Source: Oscheius tipulae (Eukaryota > Nematoda > Chromadorea > Rhabditida > Rhabditidae). Taken from it: a stretch of DNA of 64,000 bases. Both the position numbers and the translations under genes were made by a program. The stretch is taken from the NCBI GenBank assembly GCA_037178975.1, contig JASJZH010000003.1:9362001-9426000 (forward strand). The letters are read 5' to 3'. Shown piece by piece: positions 46,785-58,700 of this stretch (position 1 is the stretch's first letter; each line of letters opens with the position of its first letter). The notes below the pieces were generated by a model. It had not been told where the DNA came from. It did not search any database and saw nothing but the letters and a program-made list of their open reading frames with translations.

Positions 46785-49119
46785 CTAAATACATTTGAAC
46801 AGCATGTAATCCTGTGTTGGTCTTCGATAGTAGCCGCTCCCGGTCCATTTCGTCGGAATCTCCGCGGGACTCTGGATTGACAATAGGAGCGGAGATTTGG
46901 GTCCTACCTTGAACCAAGTCACTTGATCTGAGACCTTGCCGAATCTGCTCAGCCTAAACTTGGCTTGGCAACTTTTGTAGCTGTCTTTTGCAGTCAAGCA
47001 GCTAGCCTCGCACCGCTTTCCATCCAGCTCCACCACAACACTAGCATCCACAGCGAATGGTGCCAGGGCTGGGTCCAGAATTCTGATATAGGCTCGACTG
47101 GAGTTTGTGACCAGTCCCTAAACCGTTTTGCTTGTTTTCTATTCACCACCTACCGAAATCTGCTGAGTGTAGCCACTCGGCAAGTTGGCTCCCTCGGTCC
47201 AGACCGAAAATTCCTGAATATTATTCGTGTGTCGACGAATATGTCGCCTCTTCATGATCGAGATGGGAATGTAGACGGTTGGGAAGGGCAAGGAGGCATT
47301 AAAGTCCTGTGGACCTTGTTTGCTCTCAACAGTGAAAATCTAAACGGAGGCTTTGCTTCGTCTTTAGGGGTTCTTTACAAAGAATGACGGGCTCTTAGTT
47401 ATAGACTCGTCATTGTTCCGCGAGGGCCTTCTTCGTAACTTGTCTAACCTATTAACAAACAATTGACTCTAGGCCTATCTCACAGTTCATATTCAGGTGA
47501 GCGCTTACATGTCTTCAAAAACCGAAGAATAACTGGTGTCCTGTTTTATTTCAGTTTCCAGGATCCAGCTATGGGTAAAAAATGCGGGGTTCTTTAGAGC
47601 TGGGTTAAGGATGCATTTTCCGGCATTGCGATAATCTGAAAAGTTGTAGACCTCGAAAAGTTGCACAACTTTGCAGTATATCGACAAATTAAAAAATCGT
47701 CTTCTAAATAAAAAGTGCATTTTAGGTGCGCTTAATTCGGGCCGATCTCATCCAGTCCGCGCGCACTTGCCTGGTCACCCCTAGGGTTTTTGTTCAAAAA
47801 CAACCTTATTATCTGGGGGCAAAGTATTGCTCGAGGGGTTATTAGAGATCGCTGCTCGCTTTCATGGATCCATTGACTTTTCAGAATAGCGCTAATATGA
47901 TATAGAACTCGCGTTTCCAACAAACCCTGGCCGTAGAACTTGTTTCGGCTGTCGTCTGAAGTTCATAGTAACCTTTTCCTTCTTCCGGCCAAGCTCCGCT
48001 GCCTTCTGAACACAATTTTGATAAATTTTTAATCGTCAAACCTTCTACAACAGCCTCAGGGAGTCGAACAATCGCCAAGCCGTCGTCCAAAATCACCGGG
48101 TCCTTCCTTGTCGAGGGAATACTGCAGATACTGTTGATGCACACAGACTTATAGCAAGTGGGCAAGGCGTTCTCGGAGCAGATTGCCCCGGCCCGGAGCG
48201 TGCCCCAACACTGCCTATTGGAGCATGTGAGGAATTCCGATTTTTCTGGGCAGAACTCTTCGCACGTGTCTGAAAATTGGAACAGGAGTTTTGGGGACCA
48301 TACCATTGACAAATCTGCGCATCTGGAGCCCGATGGAGTGCATGAAGGACAAGAGCTGAGCGTGACGACCGGTTTGGAGCGCGGCAAAGAGTCGCGGAGA
48401 CATGGAGGATGGAAGAGACAGGTCGGATCGGGCACGACGGTCTCTAGTTCGTCGTCGCTTCCTCCTCATACTCTTGTCGGGGAAGAAACGACCAAGGAAG
48501 ATGTAAGAGTCCTTGGGACTGACCATCCGCTCCTCGACTCTCGAGTCCCAATAGGGGAAACGGGCTGGGCGGAGAGAGGCATCGAGACTGGAAGTAGGGT
48601 TCTGACTGTCCCTGTCTCTATACTGGTACTCTCTCCCACTCCCTATCGCCCTCATTCTATCATTCTCGCTCTGTATTCATGTATCCTGTCCCTGTCTCAG
48701 TCTCGTTTCTGCCTCTGCCCTGTCCTTGACTCTATGCCTGTCCCTATCTCTGTCTACCTGCCTCAATATCTCTCTGTCTGTCCCCCTCTCTGTACCTATG
48801 CCTGTCCCTATCACTGTTTATGCCCCTGTTCATGTCCTTGTCACTGACTGACCTGTTCACAAGAAGACACATGGTTTTGCCCGGCTGGCTCCAAGCAGAC
48901 TTTGGTACAAGATTTCGGGCATTTCGAAAGACGGCAGAGACTCTTCCACGTTGTTCAGCAGTGAGCTGACGTACTTCTAGACGGTTCTCGGTATGAAAAC
49001 AGGGACAGGGTTGCTGAAAAGACACAGATCGACTGTTTATTGTCTTGACTCACCCGAGGACAGGTCAAGAATCCGAAAGAGTACGGTAGAAAGAGCAGGA
49101 TGAGAGATTGTAAGAGCAT
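46785..49119 (-). CDS. Secreted cysteine-rich protein, unrecognised family
   Basis: Best model: 49119-49054, 48942-48853, 48441-48042, 48005-47926, 47324-47154, 47117-46785; 1140 nt, 379 residues. Seen: signal peptide MLLQSLILLFLPYSFGFLTC, then a long Cys-rich region (CRLSKCPKSCTKVCLEP, CLFHPPCLRDS, SSCPSCTPSGSRC, DTCEEFCPEK, CSNRQCWGTL) and a C-terminal half with few Cys and beta-rich sequence (SLPFPTVYIPISI, VDASVVVELDGKRCEASC). Probably an extracellular protein; no known domain recognised. The second exon is uncertain: a better acceptor at 49014 gives a different frame (QPCPCFHTENRL...) that would then need a 34-nt intron further on. A 36-nt stretch 46872-46907 may also be a tiny in-frame intron. 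ATG follows cttttag/gtacaa. Intron 47325-47925 holds a hairpin-family copy near 47635-47690. Confidence 0.6.
47635..47692. repeat. Dispersed hairpin family copy, diverged
   Basis: CTGAAAAGTTGTAGACCTCG then GTTGCACAACTTTGCAGTAT, the two family arms, in an intron of the secreted Cys-rich gene. Confidence 0.5.
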
Positions 49120-49933
49120 TTGTACCTAAAAGACTGAGTATAGGCGTGAGAGATAGAAGGTCAGAGAGGGACAGAAACTCCAAATTGGCTTTGTTTGAAA
49201 AACAAGCCTAATTAGATGTTTTCTTTGCAATAAAAGCCTTGGATAACTACTGGGGTTTAAATGTTCCACTGGAAGGAGAGCGATGGCGGGAGACTGAGTG
49301 ACACTTTGTCCTCCTGCGGTCGACACCTGGGCGTTAGATACTGCTTATTAAAGCCAGCGTTATGACGGATCGAGACGCCTGTCGAGCATTTACAGCCACG
49401 CCTGGAACAACATAGGAAGGGATGGGGACAGAGAGACAGGGAGGCAGAGGCGCAAAGAGACAGTGAGACAGAGAAAGTGAGATAGAGAGAAAGAGAGACA
49501 GGGAATGGGAATGAGACTCATCCAGACTCTGTTTTTCCAGAGCTCCCACACGTGTTCCCTGTTATTTTTAAGCACCTCGCCTCTTTGAGTTATGGCGCTA
49601 CTGACCGCCAGACTCTTGGAAATGGGTGTAAATGAAAATGTTGCTCAGACTTCATGCCTGATTGAAAAGAACAGGTACTACCTACGTAATTCAAAGCCTA
49701 AAAGAGTCCAATGAATGGGGGGATTATGGTGAGGGTGATGTCAAAAGAGAAAAAGTTCTTTTGGAGCAGAAAAAGAGGTTGTCACATGGAAATCTTTGAT
49801 CGCATGGATAATGAGTGAAAAGCGTATCTGTATAGTCAGTAAACGGAACTACAGATGACTGTCTTTCTGTCTCTCTGACGGTCTCTGAACAATTACCAAT
49901 CGAAAACTCTTTATTACAACTACATTCTCTTCC
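49120..49933. other. Gap between secreted Cys-rich gene and TWK channel 2
   Basis: No gene seen. A purine microsatellite (GAGACAGA-type) runs at about 49420-49505. TTTATT at 49910-49915 is a plausible poly(A) signal for the channel. Confidence 0.55.
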
Positions 49934-52900
49934 CTACAGCGTCTGTTCCTTGCTCTTTGTGCTGAACATATTGGACCAGATACTTTGCAGACTCTCCAAT
50001 GATGCCAGCGCTCCGTAGTCGATGAACCTGAACTCCCTTCCACTCACTTTTCCTAGAAGTTTATACCGTATTTTATGGAGATCTCTTGGCGCGTAGGCTC
50101 CCTTGACGACGACATTTTCATGGGCCTTCTTATGTCCATATTTCTGTTGCAAGACGATGGCATATCTCATCAAATCCGGCACGTGAACCATCTTTCCGCC
50201 GACGTTAACCAGGGCAAAACGGGCGTCCTGAAGAGATTTTAGCGTGAATTATGATGAGAAATCAATTTTTCGTAGAAATTATCGAGTGTTTTCAAAACAC
50301 CCAGAGAAAAAAGGTCTCCAACCTGACAACGGTCAGGCCAGAACCCTGTTTCTTCAAAAAGCAGTAATATTCCCACAGACCACTCTCGAAGCTACTTCGT
50401 TAGACTCGTTCTACAACGATCATGGTCTGAGGGTACCGCCAACACGAGACAATGAGCCCGATAGCTAATTTGAAAATATTTTTCAGGACTTATAGTGAAC
50501 AGACGGATGAGAGATGGTATGGGGGTGACACGGGCGACTAAGTCCAAGCCAAAAATGAAATAAGTTTTTTCGGGTCGAAGAAGTGGTTTTCCAGCTTTGC
50601 GGTGTTCTGCAAAGTTGTAGATTTTGGTACGGGCTACAGCTTTGCTGAACATCACAAAGATGAAAAGTCCGTTTTTGATGTCAAACCTTCGTTACCCGGC
50701 GCGCGCCTGTCTGAAGCTTGGACTCCGCACTGAAATCCCAAATCGGTCTGAGAGAGGGTTCTGCCCTGGAAAGTTATCCTATCTTCTTTTCCATCAAAAG
50801 AGCTTCAAAATGAGTCCGAATATGCCAAGAAAGGTGTGTAGGAGCCGGTAGTCATTAGACTTGTGAAGTGCGGTACCCCCTCATAATTAAGCATAATTAA
50901 TAATATTAAATTGATATCTGGGGATTCACCCGTTCTGAACTCGATTCTGACGTTGTTTTTAGTCTCACAAAGTCAGATAATCAGTTTTCACTCTCCTAGA
51001 CCCACCTTGATTGCTCTGCCAAAGTAATGAATCTTCCTAATGTACTGGATGCCGACCAGGTCAATACACATGGTCCTGAAACGAACTAGCTTGAAAAAAG
51101 AGCCAAAATTTACGTAATGGCTAGTCCGATGATGATATACCCCAGATCAAGAAGGTAGAACTCTCTTTTAGTGGGCACGATGTCTCCAAAGCCGACGGTG
51201 GTCATGGTAATGAACGAGAAGTAGAAGCCGGAAAAGAAGGGCCAATTCTCCCAGGATCCTAGAAGGACTGCTCCGATGGCAATGTATCCAAGAAGAATGG
51301 AAATGATCCAGACGACGGGAATCGAGACGTAGGGTTCGAGACCAGCGACCTGCATTAAACCATCGTCGCCATTTTCGTCCGATGTAGGGACGGGAGTATA
51401 CTGGTGGTTGAAGTACCTCTTCTTCAATTTTTGGTACCTGAAGTTAGGTGATGGAGAGAGCGACAAAGAAATAAAGAGACAGAGAGGCAGAGGCAGAAAC
51501 TGACCTCATATAAAGCCAGATGATGTTCTCAGAGAGGAACTTGCCAATGTCAGCCACAGTAATGAGGATCAGCGGCACTCCAAGAAGGGCATAAGCGATA
51601 CAGAACATTCTTCCTTGCCAAGTGACTGGTACCAAGTTACCGTAGCCTAAAGAGTACAGGCTACTGAATAGAGAGACAGACTGACCGATGGTTGTAAGTA
51701 AAGTAGCCGTGAAGAAAAGTGCAGTAATATAGGTCCAACTGTACTGAAATAATCTAATTTTCTACCAAGATTCTAGTGTTTACCGGCTCGTCCATTCCTC
51801 CCGGTCTCAAGTGGTTAGATGAGATGTAATGGGTATCGTAGGCTTCGAAAAGAACCTTTGTTACATTTTCTATGTACTCTCCTGCCACTCTCTCTATCGC
51901 GTCTGAACAGAGTCTGAAAAGTATGGGAAACACTGAACCAACCTGAGGAGTAGCCGGTCTCTATCATATCCCAAAGCTCATCCAGCATGGCGTCTTTGTG
52001 GGCATTGAAGCGTCTGATGGAGAGGGACCGGACTTTTTCCTAGAGAAGACCCTCTATCCCTGTTTCTCTGTCTTACTGTCTCTCTTTCTTGTTGTCCTTG
52101 TCCCTTTCCCTGTCTCCCTCTATCTCCCTTTCTTCCTTTCTCTCTGTCTCTTTATCTTTCCGTCTTTTTGTCCCTTTGCCTGTCTTTCTCTGCCTCATCC
52201 TTTCTGTCTCTCTGTCACCAACCTCATGTGGTCTCTCCAGATGATAAAATGCTACAGCTCCACCAGTTACATACAGTAGTGACAGCAGTATCAGTCCAAC
52301 ATGAGGAAGAATAATCCTGGCATACTTCTTCCAAGCAGACATTGGAGGAACCTCGATCTGGAAAAAAAGGGACCATCTGTCACTTTCAGTCCATGTTTCT
52401 ATGACTAATGACTCGTGCTTTGTTTATAATTGGGGAACCTTTTCCTCGTTCTCATTCACATCCATCCTTCGCGACACATGTAGACTGTGTCTGTGCATCC
52501 GGACCATGGTTGGATTGCCATGGGTGAAGGGGAGATGGCTGGATATGAAGGGCATCCTGGAGGAGAACATTTTACGAAAGAGACGTTGAGGAAACCGAAA
52601 GGGCGATATGTCATGACAATTTTGCTGGCATTGGAACTGAGCACGCTCTGGGGACCGAACGGGGGTCAACCTTGCTCGTTTTTTTTTGGGAAAGAAGGCA
52701 CTGTCTCTATCTCTCTATCTCTCTATCTCTCTATCTCTCTATCTCTCTATCTCTCTATCTCTCTATCTCTCTATCTCTCTATCTCTCTATCTCTCTATCT
52801 CTCTATCTCTCTATCTCTCTATCTCTCTATCTCTCTATCTCTCTATCTCTCTATCTCTCTATCTCTCTATCTCTCTGTCTCTTCTACTTCCTCTAATCTC

Positions 52901-53370
52901 CCCCATACCCCCTAATACGAATCTTAGCCCATAAACTGAATAGAAATCCGGAATGAAAGTTTGGAGGAACACTAGATTCGCCAGTGATAAGTGTGGATGT
53001 CCGACACGTGCTAATGTATTGGCAGCCCCGTCGTCTCGTCGTTTTTGACGTCCTCGGGGACTCATCTGGCTGCTCATCCAGCCACGAATGCCGAGAGGCT
53101 ATACGGGAAATCAAAAGGTGCGGGGGACGGGTCTGGCACTCTGTGTCTCCCTGTCTCTGTTTCCCTGCTCCGGTCTTTCAAACCTGCTTAGACAAATGCT
53201 CTCGGACTTCATCCATGGACCTATATAGAAGAGGAAACGGGTAAAACAGAGAGCAAACTGAATAAGAGGCGCGACAAATTTGGTGGGTGGCACGGATTCA
53301 ATTACCCACACATCACACCGTGAAAACGGAACTTTTGGGAACTTACGGGAAGTCGAGGCAGGTCCTCCAT
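49934..53370 (-). CDS. TWK-type two-pore-domain potassium channel (420 aa)
   Basis: Nine exons: 53370-53347, 52357-52223, 52039-51943, 51902-51784, 51743-51686, 51646-51505, 51437-51114, 51075-51006, 50227-49934; 1263 nt. Background K+ channel, plasma membrane. Seen: TM1 about residues 25-47 (LPHVGLILLSLLYVTGGAVA), extracellular cap, filter TTIGYG at 142-147, TM2, TM3 (IPVVWIISILLGYIAIGAV), second filter TTVGFGDIVP from 271, TM4 and the nematode TWK hallmark ITTMCIDLVG followed by IRKIHYFGRAI, then a soluble tail with VNVGGKMVHVPDLM. The intron 51903-51942 is 40 nt. The start rests on an 8-codon first exon joined in phase. Intron 1 (989 bp) contains the ATCTCTCT array; the last intron contains mobile-element copy B. 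Distinct from the 626-aa channel upstream in this window. Confidence 0.93.
50285..50835 (+). mobile_element. Mobile-element relic, copy B
   Basis: Bases 50285-50677 match copy A (43252-43644) at 97% without gaps. The match to copy C extends further, to CTTCAAAATGAGTCCGAATA near 50803-50822. It lies in the last TWK intron, plus strand. No intact coding frame. Confidence 0.75.
52709..52876. repeat. Perfect (ATCTCTCT)21 microsatellite
   Basis: Twenty-one uninterrupted 8-bp units in the first intron of the TWK gene, flanked by variant GTCTCT units. Confidence 0.95.
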
Positions 53371-54878
53371 CGTCTTCGAAGTGTTAATGAGAAGAGCTCT
53401 CTGAGAGGGGTGGGAGGTAGCGCCCAAAGTTCATTAGGTCATTAGGACTGGAAGAGAGAGAGTCAGTTCCCGAAAAGTGAGAGGAGAGAACAACAACACG
53501 TAGTCACTTAGTTGATGAGATGGTCAAGTGGTCAAGGGAATGGGTCTGTTCGGAAGCTCTCTCTCTCTCTCTCTCTCTCGAAGCTATAGAGCGAGTCAAG
53601 CGCTACAAAACCGCTGCAGATGATCTACCCATATGTAATGTTTGTGCAGAAAGCTAAATCCCGTCCAATTTCACAAGGTCCTCGCGTTCTTTCCTCATTT
53701 TTCGGTCTCAAGCACTAATTTTTTCAAAAAAAAAAAAAAGGCTGGAAAGCTGGGTATATAGTCGCGGTGGTTTGCCGTAAATAGCTGGGCCTGACGTGGC
53801 TGGAGTTTTGGTGGACTGGGCAGCCCATCCCGGTTCACTGAACTGGAGCTTCCGTCAGAGCTACAGCCATCGGTGGCGTGTATACATTTGTGTTCTACAA
53901 GTGTAGGTCCTGTTTGATGAAGTGGGGCAACACTTTTTCCTCCGACTTATACCGGGGAGAGTTCAATGACGCCTGAACCCTTTGCAAGAATTTATCAAAT
54001 TTTTTTGAAACAGGACTATCGTAACAAGCAAGGTCTCTCTTTCCTTCTCTCTATCTCTTTGTCTTCCTGTTTATCTGTCTCTCTGTTCTTCTGTCTTTAT
54101 GTCACTGTTCCTCTCTACAAAAACCACTTCCATTCTGTTTCTTTTCCCCACTTTCCAGACAGCCTTTGAGTCATTGTGAGTTTGCTTTGTAGTTTCTCCT
54201 GTTCCTATTCTGCATTTGATTAGAAACTATCGCGAAAGCGAACGAAGTCTAGAGGTAAATAAGACCAGTTTGTATTTTTGCGTTCCTCATTGAACAATTT
54301 TCAGAACAAGATCTCTAAAGAAATAGGGACAGTTGCCCGTGGGAGAGCTCCCCCGGAAATTGGTTCTGGGTTAATGGTGATAAAAGTAGTGTTGTTGACC
54401 CATACTTTCTCTACGGATAACCTCCAGTCTATGAACCAGAGAGACAGTGACAGAGCAGAATCATTGTCTCTCTCACAGAAAGACAGAGGTCGCTCAAATC
54501 TCACCTGTTCCCCCTGAAGCAGCTGGTCTAATCCCCATGGATCCGCTTCCGGTAGCTCCTGAGAAAGTCGGTCGACCAGCAGCTCTTCCTCTGGATGCAG
54601 TTCAGAGGAGAGAAACATCGTAGAGAGAAAATGAGTAGAGAGTGGTGAGTTAGTGAGTGAGTCGGCAATCGCAGGGGGCCCCCTTCTGGAAGCGGCGTGC
54701 GGATCCTCAATTTGAATAGGTTCATTTCAGAGAGATTGCCAATTTGTGGGCCCAGAACTCGGGCTGAGAATGTTCATTGAACAATAGAGACAGAGTGAGA
54801 GGGATACAGAGAGAGAGAGAGAGATACAGTGAGATTCTATGTAGTTCTGTGGACGACACTGGATGGACCCGATTGGCA
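53371..54878. other. Intergenic DNA between TWK channel 2 and secreted gene 2
   Basis: Holds a CT-dinucleotide run (53560-53579), a tRNA-like head near 53750, and an open minus-strand stretch (54618-54490, MFLSSELHPEEELLVDRLSQ) ending at a gtgaga donor that I could not connect to other exons. Confidence 0.45.
53747..53840 (+). repeat. tRNA-like/TATA-headed element
   Basis: GCTGGGTATATAGTCGCGGTGG matches the head of the 25822 locus (GGTATATAATCGCGGCG); CCCGGTTCACTGAACTGG about 70 nt on is B-box-like. Preceded, like the other, by a run of 13 A. Confidence 0.4.
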
Positions 54879-55750
54879 TCACAACTGAATTCTGACATCT
54901 TCCTTTCTCAGAGGTCGTAGATCTTGAAGTCGTGGTTGTGGACGGGGCTGGCAGCGTCGAAGGAACAATAGCAGGTTAGACCGAAGCTGGAATCCAACGT
55001 ATTTTGACTCTCGGACTGTAACTTACTCGTTTTCGATATTCCTCTTTAGACAGACGGGGAGAGAGTCCTTAAAGCAGGCTCGACAAAGCTGAAAATGTCA
55101 AAAGTTGCTTTCTGGGCAGGAGTGCTTGTGTCTCTCTGTCTCTATGCTCATCTGCCTCTTTGTTCCCATGTCTCTCTGTGTCTGTGTCTCTTTGTCTCTG
55201 TCTATCTGTCTCTCTATCTCTTTGTCGTTGTATCTTTGTGTGTCTCTCTCTCTCTCTCTGTCTCTCCATGCATCTGTCTCCCTGTCTCACCTGATGACAA
55301 GACATCTCCGGATAGTTCCTCATAGTTCCCGTCCTTCTCGGAACATATGTAAATGGACTGCACTTGAACTCGAACTTCTCTCTCAACATCTCCCGCCAGT
55401 GTTCCTCGGTAAATTCTGAACTCCAACAATTGAATCTGTCGCAGACAAACGAACCAGCTAGCTCCCTAATGGAAAAGTTCCTATGCTGGACGGTTGCCCT
55501 GGCAGATCGAGGTGTAGTTCGGAGATTCTTCTGGTTGCTGCTCTTCAGATCCTCACAGTAGGCGTTGATGTTCTCAATATCCGTGATCGGAAAGACTTCC
55601 TGAACAAGTTATAGTATCCCTGACCGGTAGTCAACCTACTCGGACCTGAAGATCGGCAGCCTGCTTCAGATTCTCTTCAGACATGGTGACAGAGAGGATG
55701 TTTAGAAGAGGGAATATGAGCATGACTGAAAGAACCTGCATAACGATCAT
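54879..55750 (-). CDS. Small secreted cysteine-rich protein (194 aa)
   Basis: Four exons 55750-55646, 55599-55291, 55088-55027, 54987-54879; 585 nt. Signal peptide from MIVMQVLSVMLIFPLLNILSV (a second start, MQVLSVM, lies 3 codons on). The mature part has 11 Cys: one early, FVCDRFNC, FKCS, SCHQLCRACF, VCL, CYC and RCQ, then a basic Arg/Pro tail. No transmembrane segment after the signal. I recognise no family; the Cys spacing suggests a compact disulphide-bonded extracellular domain. The phases of all three introns agree. Intron 55089-55290 is largely CTGTCTCT microsatellite. Confidence 0.72.
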
Positions 55751-58700
55751 GATCAAATGAGGTAATTGAAAGATTGGAATCTTCAATGGGAGAGAGTAAC
55801 GAAAAGGGTTTAGGCGCTTAAAAAATTCAAGGGAGCTCTCAGGAAAAGATCGTGTCAACATCCGACTTTGGAGTTTGGTTGAAAGGGTGTGGGAAGTCTG
55901 ATTACCGGGGGAAATGACTGTCTCTGTCACCGAAAAGAGAAAGCAATCAAAGTGAATAAAGACTGGCATCGTGGGAGTTCTTATAGTCATAGCCAAATAG
56001 CAAAACAACCCCCCATTGAAAGAAAAAGTGGGTTGAGTTTAATGACGTCTATTTGTAGATCAACTAGCAGTGAGAATAGAATAATGTGCTCACCAGCTGA
56101 CCTAATCTACTACGTGGCAGAACTAAACCTATTACTCGCCTACTTCGAGAACAGAGATTAGATTTTGATGTAGGGAACTGGATCAGAAAGGTACGAGGTC
56201 TGGCAATGAGACAGAGGCGAGAGAGACATCTTCCACAATATATATCGGAAATGAAGATGGTGTTCGTACTCTTAGAAAGAAGGAGTAAGTGATATCAGAC
56301 CTGATTACTGGGAGTTGTCTTCAGTACTTTTTCCAGAGAAAGATGGTAGTCTGGATGACGTTTTATATGAAGTATGATTGAAAGAGTTTGGGAGAGATAG
56401 ATAGAGTGACAGGGAGATAGAGGGACAGAGAGAGAGAGACAGAAAGACAAGTACAAGTAAGTTCCTGTCTCAAGCCAATTCTACGCCAAATCCCGATTTA
56501 TATCTATTTTCTCAGTCTGGACCTCAAAAAATGAATACTTTATAATGGACTCTAGCCTGACAAAATGTGGGCCTGTTTCTCCAAAAAGCTGTAATTTTCC
56601 CAAAGACCACTCTCGAAGCTACTTCGCAAGACTCGGCCTTTAACGATCATCGTCTGAGGGTACCGCAAACACGATACAACGAGTCCTGATCTACAAACTT
56701 GTAGATATTGACATGGGCTTCAACTTTTTTGAGCATCGAATGCTGAAAAATCAAGCTTTGGACCCGGAGAGTGGCCGCAGTACGAAGAAATGCTACTCCC
56801 GACGTCGGCATCCGCGAACTAACCTCCTCAAAACGCTTTGGGAAAGGACATATTCGAAAAAGACCTTCAAAATGAGACCAAACACGCCGGGGATAAATGA
56901 GACTTTCAGGAAGTTAGCCTTGATATTGAAAGTGGTGGTCACTGTCAAGTGGACGTGCACATCTTAAGGAAATGTGACCATAGAAAGTGTTTGTAGATGT
57001 CGGAAAAGACCGGGCGAAAATGTTTGCGGGGGTCCAGACCACCTCCATAGATCAGAAGATATGCTATTCTGCCCCGGTGTTCCAGGTAGAGGGAGAGAGG
57101 TAGCAAAGAGAGAGAGAGAGAGGGAGAGCGGCCATTGCATTTAATAATCTCTAGTTAGTTCTGGGAGTCCTGGAATGATGTCAGGTTTCTGACGTGTCCC
57201 TGTATCAATTGAAGCCTGGAGTTGACATATGCACTTTTTGGAGAGTCTACTGGCCTAATTTTGGCTGTGGGGGTGGCCTGGGTGCCAAAAGCAGAGACCA
57301 ATTAGTGGAACTTAGGGAATGAGACTCTTTGATGTGTGAGCGGAGAGACAGAGAGACAGGGAAACGAAGAGAGGCAGAGTGATAGAGAGACAGGGAGACA
57401 AAAAAATAGAGAGACAAAGAGAGTGACAGACAGAGAAACAGGGAAACATTCCTGTTTTTCTGCAGAGGTATTTTCTTGATTGAGTTATTAGAGTGACGCA
57501 GCTTTTACTGCCTAAGGGCTGAGAGATCAAAACATGGCTTTCACCTTTTCTGTCATTTCTCTCATGACGTTGCAACTTGAATGGTAATATTTCGCTCACT
57601 ATTTTTGTATTGTCAGCTCCGAACTACATCAGAGAGCGCGGTGGTCGTAATGGGACCAATGAAAGTTTATTAAGGTGGTTATGGGGACAGGATTGCTCTG
57701 AACTGAGAGAAGGAGACAGAGAGACTGCGATACCGGTCAACCAGTAACCGTCTAGAGTGTTTCAAAGACTGACACAGAGCAGCGGAACCCCTGGGAAAAG
57801 AATCCCAGGCATCCTCATGTCTCAAAACTTTCTAGAATTCTCATCTAGGACTCTGAGTCAGTGATAAATGAATGGGAGGAACAAAAAGCTGAAGTACGGA
57901 GATGACAGTTCGCAATGAGACGGATGTGAACAGAGCGAACGGGGGGAAGAGAGCAAAAAGTGCTCAACGTCAGCCCCTGAATAGAATGACAGAATATCCG
58001 TTGAAAAGGGATGAGAGACCTCCCATTGGGAAAAAGTGGGACATGTGACGCATTCAATGATACAAAGAATGAGCTGAGGATAAATAGAAGCTCACTGTCT
58101 CTGTCTCCGCAAGGTCTGAAAATGCGACCTACGAAACGCAACGTGACAAGGAAGGACAGTAAAAGGGACTGGAAAGGCCTAGATACAAACCATGAGTTCC
58201 TCATTGGGTTTCAGTGTTTACTCACTACTGTTCATCTGTAGGTGTGGGGTCATCACATCGCGACCATTGCTCTTTTTGTTCCCCCCTCTCCAAAACTTTT
58301 GTTTTTGATCTCTGAGGCAGTCAATTGTCTTGTTCAGTTGACTGTCACTGTCTCTCTCTCTGTACACAGGTCAAGAACAAAGTAAGAACAAGGAAATAAC
58401 GATGTTTTCGCTATTTTCTGCTTATCCAGGAAGGGCTTTGTTGCAAAAGTCCTAATTAGAAGACGTGGTGGGGGAGATGAAGAGATCTGCTCTTCCTTCG
58501 TTTTTCTGCACGCGAAGCAACGTAATCCACGTGACCGGCGTCGGAGAGAGGCTAAAAATACAAATTATAGGTCACCTTCATTCAAAAAACACGACGATAG
58601 ACTTTATCAATGTGATTGACGCAGTTCAGAGATTGAATGGAGGTCTGACGAACAGGAGAGAACAAAAGAACAGAAGAAATCCTGTAATTTCGAATTTTGC

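Noticed and set aside
52487-52915. Plus-strand frames reading SISLSLYL repeats
   Set aside because: Translation of the ATCTCTCT microsatellite in a TWK intron.
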